The notes beneath the pieces were generated by a model that saw only the letters and a list, made by a program, of their open reading frames with translations, was not told the origin of the DNA and ran no database searches. A DNA stretch of 10,735 nt from an uncultured Sulfurimonas sp. (lineage in GTDB: Bacteria; Campylobacterota; Campylobacteria; Campylobacterales; Sulfurimonadaceae), in contig CALDOC010000516.1 in assembly GCA_937914675.1 (NCBI GenBank), positions 1 through 10,735 of the forward strand. Reading direction: 5' to 3'. Position 1 is the first letter of the stretch; each line of letters begins with the position of its first letter. Shown here piece by piece: positions 6,171 through 10,735 of this stretch. The translations under genes were made by a program, and so were the position numbers.

Positions 6171-7441
6171 TATAAGAAGTATTCCACTCCCACTTTGTTA
6201 CAATACGAACTCAACATGGCTCTTTCAAAGTCATTGTTGGTCGAGTATTGATAGCCGAAGGTTTTTGCCCACATTTGATGCTCCTCCATGCATAGATAAA
6301 AGAAAACTCTATCGTCCCCAGCTTCTTTTTGCCATGGAGAAAAACTTTCGTAAGCGTGTTTAAACATCTCGACTTTTGTCGCGTCGGGATACGATGTTTT
6401 GCCGCTTGCGTTCGTATGCTCTATTTGCGTGATTTTGGTTCGAAATTCACGCCCTCTCAACTGCTTTATTACGGGCTTTATGAACGTGAGAGTCCCAAAA
6501 CTGACAAGCGCCACCTCTCGGGGCTGGAACTCCATGACGAGTCTCTCATAAACCTCTTGATATTCACTCAGATAGTTCTCGTACTCGACGATTGGATGAA
6601 AGTGAAAGCCCACTTTTACGCCTTTATCGGCCAAAGCTCTCGCCGATTTTATTCGCTTGTCCAAAGAAGCCGTCAAGTGCTCCTCATTTTCAATAATCGT
6701 AGGCGTGTTCAAGCTCCACGCGCATATGACGTTTTTTGGCACTTCGTTTTCTAAAAGGTACTTCACGTTGTCGCTTTTTGTTTTAAATTCTAAAATCACG
6801 TTTGGATTTTTTCTCGCAAACTCAAAAAGAGCGTCCAAAACGCCTTCTCTGTTTCCAAACATGAGCGAATCGGAAGCTTGACCCGTGCCTATGTGATACG
6901 TCTTGTTTTTGTCAAGATTTAGATTCAAGAGCTTATCCGCGAAGCCACTGTCGAAAGTTATGGTGTTTTGATTGTAAAAACTTTGAATGGAGCAGTAGGA
7001 ACAGTCGAAACCGCAACTCTCGACGGCGTCAAGCGTCAATAGGTTGCAGCATCGCGTTTTTTCGGACGCCACGGGACAAAGTCCAAGTCCAAAACCCTCT
7101 TTTGCCTGCGTTGTAAAAGTGAACTTCTGTTCTTTGGGCACATTTTTCAAGGTGAAGTTTTCGTAAGAATTTGGCTTGTTTCGTATATCTTCATAACTTT
7201 TGCGAAGTCTGGAAAAGACGACTTTTCTCTGATCATGATCTGGAAAGACGTCTATGATTGTTTTTTCGCCCCACATTTCAAGATCGCGAGCCATTTCCAC
7301 AACTTGCTTTATCTCTTGATGAGAAAACTTAAATAAAAAGCTCTTTTGCTTTATGAACTCGCGTTCGCTCGTTGGCAGTCGTTCAAAAAAGCTGTTTTGA
7401 ATCGCTTGGTTAAACTTGTTCTCGTACAAATCTTCGTTCAT
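6170..7441 (-). CDS. Spore photoproduct lyase (SplB)-family radical-SAM protein
   Basis: 423 residues in this start choice. Radical-SAM enzymes use a [4Fe-4S] cluster to cleave S-adenosylmethionine; SplB repairs the thymine photoproduct of UV-irradiated spores. The cluster motif CGFDCSYC (C143, C147, C150) is intact, and the downstream blocks fit the SPL family: TKSDNVKYLL, WSLNTPTIIE, SLDKRIKSARALADKGVKVG and FHFHPI. By my alignment from memory, the hydrogen-donor cysteine of Bacillus SplB (in a CTSD motif) is replaced here by QASD (Q188-D191). Additional cysteines, C122, C131 and C132, precede the cluster. The N-terminal 120 residues are helical and unassigned. Start: the ATG at 7439-7441 has GAGGA 6 nt upstream; an in-frame ATG at 7466-7468 overlaps the upstream stop but has no ribosome site. 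It lies between two outer-membrane protein genes. True photoproduct repair is doubtful; substrate unknown. Confidence 0.85.
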   Translation of the reverse strand: MNEDLYENKFNQAIQNSFFERLPTSEREFIKQKSFLFKFSHQEIKQVVEMARDLEMWGEKTIIDVFPDHDQRKVVFSRLRKSYEDIRNKPNSYENFTLKNVPKEQKFTFTTQAKEGFGLGLCPVASEKTRCCNLLTLDAVESCGFDCSYCSIQSFYNQNTITFDSGFADKLLNLNLDKNKTYHIGTGQASDSLMFGNREGVLDALFEFARKNPNVILEFKTKSDNVKYLLENEVPKNVICAWSLNTPTIIENEEHLTASLDKRIKSARALADKGVKVGFHFHPIVEYENYLSEYQEVYERLVMEFQPREVALVSFGTLTFIKPVIKQLRGREFRTKITQIEHTNASGKTSYPDATKVEMFKHAYESFSPWQKEAGDDRVFFYLCMEEHQMWAKTFGYQYSTNNDFERAMLSSYCNKVGVEYFL

Positions 7442-7447
7442 ATTTTT

Positions 7448-7452
7448 TCCTC
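7448..7452 (-). promoter_or_regulatory. Ribosome binding site choosing the SplB-like start
   Basis: GAGGA on the minus strand, 6 nt before the ATG at 7441. It favours the shorter 423-residue product over the 432-residue version that would begin at 7468. Confidence 0.7.
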
Positions 7453-7467
7453 GTTGGATTGGCGTCA

Positions 7468-8208
7468 TTAGAATTTATATACAAAACTAGTCTTTTGGGC
7501 AAAGTCAATTCTATTGACGTCAACCGCGGGCATGGAGTCTCTGTTGTAAGAGAGGTTGAATTTTAAGTATAATTTTTGATATATCGTCACTTCTAGCTCT
7601 ATGGAGTGAGACGTTATGTAGTCGTCAAAAGCGTTGATCTTTGGTTGATAGTACGCCGTATAGGCAAGTTTGTTGTTGTTTTGAAATTGTTTTACGTACG
7701 CGACGTAAAAATTAACGCGAGCGTTGCGTTCGTTTGGGTCTAGGGTCGTCGTGTAACTTATATCTTCATAGTACGCGCCCAGCCCCGCGTATATTTTGCC
7801 CATCTCCTTATCCAACAAATGCACTCTCAAACCGGCTCCTAGAAGTCTTCTGTACTTCACTTTTGTAAACGCGTTTGTTTCTGATTGCACGAAAGACTCC
7901 CAATCCGCACTCTTGTAGAGAGAGTGTATGAGCCTTACGTGGGCGTATGTTTTATCCGTATTTTTTTCGCCCGCGACTTTCGCGTAAGAGCCGCTTAAAG
8001 CGCTCCAAATGAGGTAGCTGGCGTTGTCGTCATACTGAAATTTTACCCCCATGGAGTACGCGTCTGACTCTGTATTGCCTCTTTTTGTCTCTAAAGAACC
8101 CTCTAGGCTGCCGCTAAACCCAGGCTTCGCGCCTAGCTCCTCGGGAGCTATGGTTATGATGGCATGCAAATAAGCAAAACTAATCAACGCCATAAAAATT
8201 AATTTCAT
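7468..8208 (-). CDS. DUF481/YdiY-like outer-membrane protein
   Basis: 246 residues. A short signal peptide (about 1-16, MKLIFMALISFAYLHA) precedes a barrel of alternating strands ending in phenylalanine (SFVYKF), the usual outer-membrane signal. DUF481 hallmarks are KRGNTES (42-48), the block with YRRLLGAGLRVHLL (119-132) and GLGAYYEDISY (142-152). The family includes E. coli YdiY, described as salt-inducible; its role is unknown. First gene of the operon leading into the SplB-like gene. Start: an ATG at 8206-8208 with AAGGA 5 nt upstream; the adjacent GTG (8209-8211) is too close to that site. An extended -10 lies just upstream. Confidence 0.72.
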   Translation of the reverse strand: MKLIFMALISFAYLHAIITIAPEELGAKPGFSGSLEGSLETKRGNTESDAYSMGVKFQYDDNASYLIWSALSGSYAKVAGEKNTDKTYAHVRLIHSLYKSADWESFVQSETNAFTKVKYRRLLGAGLRVHLLDKEMGKIYAGLGAYYEDISYTTTLDPNERNARVNFYVAYVKQFQNNNKLAYTAYYQPKINAFDDYITSHSIELEVTIYQKLYLKFNLSYNRDSMPAVDVNRIDFAQKTSFVYKF

Positions 8209-8232
8209 CACTATCCTTTAAATTTTTTTTTA

Positions 8233-8241
8233 ATTTTAACA
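8233..8241 (-). promoter_or_regulatory. Candidate extended -10 promoter of the outer-membrane/SplB-like operon
   Basis: The minus strand reads TGTTAAAAT, an extended -10 (TGn plus TAAAAT), about 25 nt before the ATG at 8208, in T-rich DNA with no clear -35. It would give a leader of under 20 nt. Confidence 0.35.
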
Positions 8242-8292
8242 AAAATAACTTAAAATCGAAATTCATTAATATACTTTTAACATCAATTTATG

Positions 8293-8319
8293 TAATATCA
8301 TTCATAAATTTCAATGATA
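8293..8319 (+). promoter_or_regulatory. Candidate -10 and inverted repeat upstream of the SQR-like gene
   Basis: TAATAT (8293-8298) could be the -10 of the + strand gene. Overlapping its end is an inverted repeat, TATCATT (8296-8302) / AATGATA (8313-8319), with a 10-nt spacer; the right arm touches the AAAGG ribosome site (8319-8323). It could be an operator or a leader hairpin affecting translation. In DNA this AT-rich, a 7-bp repeat may also be chance. Confidence 0.3.
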
Positions 8320-8329
8320 AAGGTTTGTT

Positions 8330-9511
8330 ATGAAAAAAGTGCTTATATTGGGTGGTGGTTTTGCTGGAGTTGACGCGGCTATTCATCTTAAAAAAATGAA
8401 GTATGACGTCACTCTTGTAAGTGATAGAGATTATTTTTATATCTATCCCACTTCTATTTGGGTTCCAACTCATAAGAGTAAATTTAGTGACGTCTGCATA
8501 GATTTGGAGAAAATTCAGGCTGCGCATAAATTTGATCTTATCATTGATGAAGTGTCTGCGATTAGCGCGCAAGAGAATCGCGTTACATTAAAAAGCGGGA
8601 AAATTTTGGATGCTTACGACTATCTAATCGTAGCTATGGGCGCTTCTAAAATGAAGCCAAAAGGGGTAGAAAACACTCTCTCCATCTGTGGAGTTCCAGA
8701 ACAATCTTTAGAGATAAGAGATAAGCTAGATGAACTTGTGGCGAGAGGTCATGGAAAAATCGCCATGGGCTTTGGAGGTAATCCTAAAGACACTTCCGCA
8801 GTTCGTGGCGGACCTGGGTTTGAGCTTCTTTTTAACGTTCACAATATGTTAAAGAAAAAAGGGATACGAAAAAATTTCGAGCTGACGTTTTTCGCTCCAA
8901 TGCCAGAACCTGGAAAACGCATGGGTCCACAAGCTTTGAAGATGATGGATATGATGTTTAACAAGCTTGACATCAAAAAACACTTTGGAAAAAAGATTAC
9001 AGGCTTTACTTCAGAGGGCACGACTTTTGAAGATGGCACTACTTTAGAAGCGGACTTTACCATGTTTATTCCAGCGGGTGATGGTCATCAAGTAATCAAA
9101 GATTCAGATTTACCTACTAATGAAGCCGGCTTTGTAAAAACTAACGATCACTCATGCGTCGTAAATGAAGACGGTTCTTTAAGCAACGTCTACGCAGTAG
9201 GCGACATTGCTGCGTTAGAGGGTTATGATTGGAGAGCGAAGCAGGGGCATATAGCGGAAGTTATGGCTAAAAACGTCGCGCACAACATCAAAGAGAGAGA
9301 TAAAAATGGAACGAATTTTAAAGGTTATCATGGACATCTAAACATCCTCTGCGTCATGGATAGTGGAAATGGCGCCGCCTTTGTTTACAGAGATGAAAAA
9401 CGAGCGTTTATGTTTCCACTTCCAGTTGTCGGGCATTTACTTAAAAAAGGGTGGGGCAGTTATTGCCGTTACTCTAAACTTGGAAAAATTCCCCGCATTC
9501 CTGGCATGTAA
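8330..9511 (+). CDS. Sulfide:quinone oxidoreductase-like FAD-dependent oxidoreductase
   Basis: A 393-residue flavoprotein of the disulfide oxidoreductase superfamily. The N-terminal FAD Rossmann motif is GGGFAG (8-13), the mid motif YLIVAMGA (98-105), and the second flavin contact NVYAVGDIAAL (286-296). The SQR/flavocytochrome c-like layout and membrane-associating basic C-terminus (LLKKGWGSYCRYSK, 370-383) suggest sulfide or another sulfur donor reducing quinone at the inner-membrane face; the substrate is inference. Cysteines: C56, C120, C276, C341, C379. C120 and C341 (NILCVMDSGNG) sit where Acidithiobacillus SQR has C128 and C356, but the segment matching its C160 (GGNPKDTSAVRGGPGFE, 149-165) has none. 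It could instead be a related NADH:quinone-type oxidoreductase. Ribosome site AAAGG, 6 nt before the ATG. Transcribed alone, divergent from the outer-membrane operon. Confidence 0.78.
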   Translation: MKKVLILGGGFAGVDAAIHLKKMKYDVTLVSDRDYFYIYPTSIWVPTHKSKFSDVCIDLEKIQAAHKFDLIIDEVSAISAQENRVTLKSGKILDAYDYLIVAMGASKMKPKGVENTLSICGVPEQSLEIRDKLDELVARGHGKIAMGFGGNPKDTSAVRGGPGFELLFNVHNMLKKKGIRKNFELTFFAPMPEPGKRMGPQALKMMDMMFNKLDIKKHFGKKITGFTSEGTTFEDGTTLEADFTMFIPAGDGHQVIKDSDLPTNEAGFVKTNDHSCVVNEDGSLSNVYAVGDIAALEGYDWRAKQGHIAEVMAKNVAHNIKERDKNGTNFKGYHGHLNILCVMDSGNGAAFVYRDEKRAFMFPLPVVGHLLKKGWGSYCRYSKLGKIPRIPGM

Positions 9512-9544
9512 ATATTTTTGAGTAATCGCTTAGTGATAGACAAT

Positions 9545-9595
9545 TAGATAACGCATTTATTCACCTCTTTTATAAATGCGTAATCTATGCTTTTT
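9545..9595 (+). terminator. Terminator of the SQR-like gene, overlapping the convergent gene's stop
   Basis: A long stem pairs 9545-9560 with 9572-9587, broken only by an A/A mismatch (9550/9582), around an 11-nt loop. A five-T tract at 9591-9595 follows on the + strand. The minus strand has no T tract beyond the stem, so it is a better terminator for the + strand gene. The right arm contains the stop codon of the CNNM-family gene (9585-9587). Confidence 0.7.
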
Positions 9596-10631
9596 CCGCC
9601 TTGTTTTTTCGTTTTTGTTTCATTCTTCGTTTAGCGAGTTCGCGCATATCTTCCGTAGTGTCGCTCTCGTCCATTATCTCAACGCCTAAAATCGTTTCAA
9701 CGCAATCTTCCAGCGTTACAATTCCATCAGTCTGATCATAGTTGTCCGTGACTAAAAACATATGATCTTTTTTCGCTATGAACATGGCGAGCGCTTTACT
9801 CACGGGTATGTTTTCATTTATGGTGAACATATCTTTTTTGATTGAATTTAGAGTAATCGTATTGTCTTTTAAATCTTGTTTAAAAATCTTTTTTGTAAGA
9901 ACGATGCCAGTTACGTTTTCTATAGAGCCACTATATACGGGAATTCTTGAAAATTTAAAAATTGCGGGTTGCGTCTCTATGACCTCTTTGATGGACATAT
10001 TTTCATCAAGAGCGAACACAACGCTTCTAGGAGTTAATATTTCACTTACTTTTATATTGTCAAGATTTAAAATGTTTTCAATTACGTCCGACTCTTGTTC
10101 ATCTATTACCCCTTCATTTTCCCCCATAAGCATACTGGCCAAAAGTTCTTCCTTAGTCAAAGTGTGCGCTTTTAACTTTCCCTTTGATATATTATTTGTG
10201 ACCGCTAGCGTTGTTAAAATAATTGGGTACGTAATCCAGATAAAAATTCTAATAATCTGAGAGGAGAGGGGAGCCAATGTTTTCCAGTGAATGGCTCCAA
10301 TCGTTTTTGGAATAATTTCAGATAAAAACAAAATTGCAAACGTTAAAACTACGGAAACGTAAACGACGGCGTCGTTGCCAAAAAGTATGGAAGCTTGAGC
10401 CCCAACGGCGGCGGCGCCTAAAGTGTTAGCTATGGTATTTAAAATCAATATGGAAGCGATTGATTTGTTTATATTCTGTTTTTGATATCTCAACAAGTTG
10501 CCAATGTCAGGTCTTGTTTTTTCCAAAACAGCTATATAAGATAAGTTTGTCGATAATAGTACGGATTCTAAAACAGAGCAAATAAAAGAGACTCCAACAG
10601 AGAGTACAAAAAACAATAGTAATAAATCCAA
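9585..10631 (-). CDS. CNNM/CorB-type membrane protein, DUF21 plus CBS pair, no CorC_HlyC domain
   Basis: 348 residues. The DUF21 (CNNM) transmembrane domain spans about 1-150, with helices near 3-25, 58-82, 88-108 and 125-145 and the signature parts ILNTIANTLGAA (63-74) and SEIIPKTIG (104-112). A connector with GENEGVIDEQE (170-180) leads to the CBS pair: ILTPRS (198-203), FSRIPVY (227-233), then DGIVTLEDCVE (302-312) and GVEIMDESD (316-324). CBS domains of this family bind adenine nucleotides and gate Mg2+ transport. The usual C-terminal CorC_HlyC domain is absent; the protein ends in a basic tail (about 334-348). Start: TTG at 10629-10631, with an in-frame stop two codons earlier and AAGGA (10643-10647) 11 nt upstream. 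The gene follows an mgtE-like gene by 14 bp, so magnesium export or homeostasis is likely. Confidence 0.87.
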   Translation of the reverse strand: MDLLLLFFVLSVGVSFICSVLESVLLSTNLSYIAVLEKTRPDIGNLLRYQKQNINKSIASILILNTIANTLGAAAVGAQASILFGNDAVVYVSVVLTFAILFLSEIIPKTIGAIHWKTLAPLSSQIIRIFIWITYPIILTTLAVTNNISKGKLKAHTLTKEELLASMLMGENEGVIDEQESDVIENILNLDNIKVSEILTPRSVVFALDENMSIKEVIETQPAIFKFSRIPVYSGSIENVTGIVLTKKIFKQDLKDNTITLNSIKKDMFTINENIPVSKALAMFIAKKDHMFLVTDNYDQTDGIVTLEDCVETILGVEIMDESDTTEDMRELAKRRMKQKRKNKAEKA

Positions 10632-10642
10632 GTTTTACAAAT

Positions 10643-10647
10643 TCCTT
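10643..10647 (-). promoter_or_regulatory. Ribosome binding site overlapping the mgtE stop
   Basis: AAGGA on the minus strand uses two bases of the upstream TAA stop and serves the TTG start at 10631. The spacing of 11 nt is slightly long, but no better start is available in that frame. Confidence 0.55.
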
Positions 10648-10735
10648 ATAATAATATATACGTAGCGAGCGCTAAAAAACTAAAAAAACCTACAACGTCT
10701 GTAATCGTCGTTAGGAGAACGGTACTGCCTATGGC
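10646..10735 (-). CDS. mgtE: MgtE-type magnesium transporter, C-terminal 29 residues
   Basis: Only the 3' end is present (90 nt, stop TAA at 10646-10648); the rest lies beyond the right edge. The tail reads AIGSTVLLTTITDVVGFF followed by SFLALATYILL. It matches the last transmembrane helix of MgtE channels, where a TT-x-x-D-V-x-G-F/L-x-x-F pattern lines the Mg2+ pathway; the aspartate here corresponds to the conserved pore residue. The assignment rests on this short piece and on the CNNM-family neighbour 14 bp downstream. Confidence 0.75.
   Translation of the reverse strand, partial: AIGSTVLLTTITDVVGFFSFLALATYILL

Noticed and set aside
6329..6754. 141-codon + strand frame opposite the SplB-like gene
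   Set aside because: It lies fully inside the strongly supported radical-SAM gene, has no ribosome site or recognisable domain, and its composition looks like a reverse-strand shadow. The same applies to the + strand frames at 6151-6363 and 6657-6881.
7466..7468. Earlier ATG for the SplB-like gene (432 residues)
   Set aside because: It overlaps the upstream stop (TAATG) and might be used by coupling, but it lacks a ribosome site, while the ATG at 7439-7441 has GAGGA at ideal spacing.
8209..8211. GTG as the start of the DUF481 gene
   Set aside because: Only 2 nt separate it from the AAGGA site; the next codon, ATG, has proper spacing.
9778..10260. 160-codon + strand frame opposite the CNNM-family gene
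   Set aside because: The other strand has clear DUF21 and CBS motifs throughout, so this is a shadow frame.
1..10735. Mobile elements, CRISPR arrays, toxin-antitoxin pairs or phage genes
   Set aside because: No transposase-like protein, spaced direct repeats, or integrase were seen; the tRNA 3' end is not duplicated within the window as an attachment site would be.

Overview
The window looks like chromosomal DNA from a Campylobacterota (formerly Epsilonproteobacteria) bacterium, most likely near Sulfurimonas, Sulfuricurvum or Sulfurovum. The reasons are AT-rich DNA, an ATP synthase c-subunit with a signal-peptide-like N-terminus encoded away from other atp genes, the lptD–phosphoribosyltransferase–pnp order, a sulfide:quinone oxidoreductase-like flavoprotein, and T-rich promoters with a recognisable -10 but no clear -35. 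Genus assignment is inference. There is no sign of an insertion sequence, phage, CRISPR array or recent transfer.

Positions 1-4458 (+ strand) hold the 3' part of lptD (outer-membrane LPS assembly), a COG1926-type phosphoribosyltransferase with a TTG start, and pnp (polynucleotide phosphorylase). They are packed as one transcription unit; the last two overlap by four bases. Positions 4459-5055 hold a promoter, a roughly 100-nt leader that can fold and also encodes a possible 12-residue peptide, atpE, a strong terminator, and ten bases later a tRNA-Leu(GAG). A 65-residue cysteine-containing protein of unknown function follows.

Positions 5376-8208 (- strand) form a compact three-gene operon, read from right to left: a DUF481/YdiY-like outer-membrane protein, a radical-SAM protein of the spore photoproduct lyase (SplB) family, and a MipA/OmpV-like outer-membrane protein. 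A radical-SAM enzyme between two predicted beta-barrels, in a lineage without spores, is the least explained part of the window. The enzyme keeps the CX3CX2C cluster motif but seems to lack the cysteine that donates hydrogen in true SplB.

Positions 8209-8329 are a divergent AT-rich control region. To its right on the + strand is an SQR-like flavoprotein that keeps some but not all family cysteines. It ends at a long hairpin that overlaps the stop codon of a convergent CNNM/DUF21-CBS membrane protein. That gene lies 14 bp downstream of the 3' end of an mgtE-like magnesium transporter gene, so the right edge looks like a magnesium-homeostasis operon.

Most of the window is housekeeping. The parts that deserve follow-up are the atpE leader, the barrel–SplB-like–barrel operon, the altered active sites of the SplB-like and SQR-like enzymes, and the small cysteine protein.
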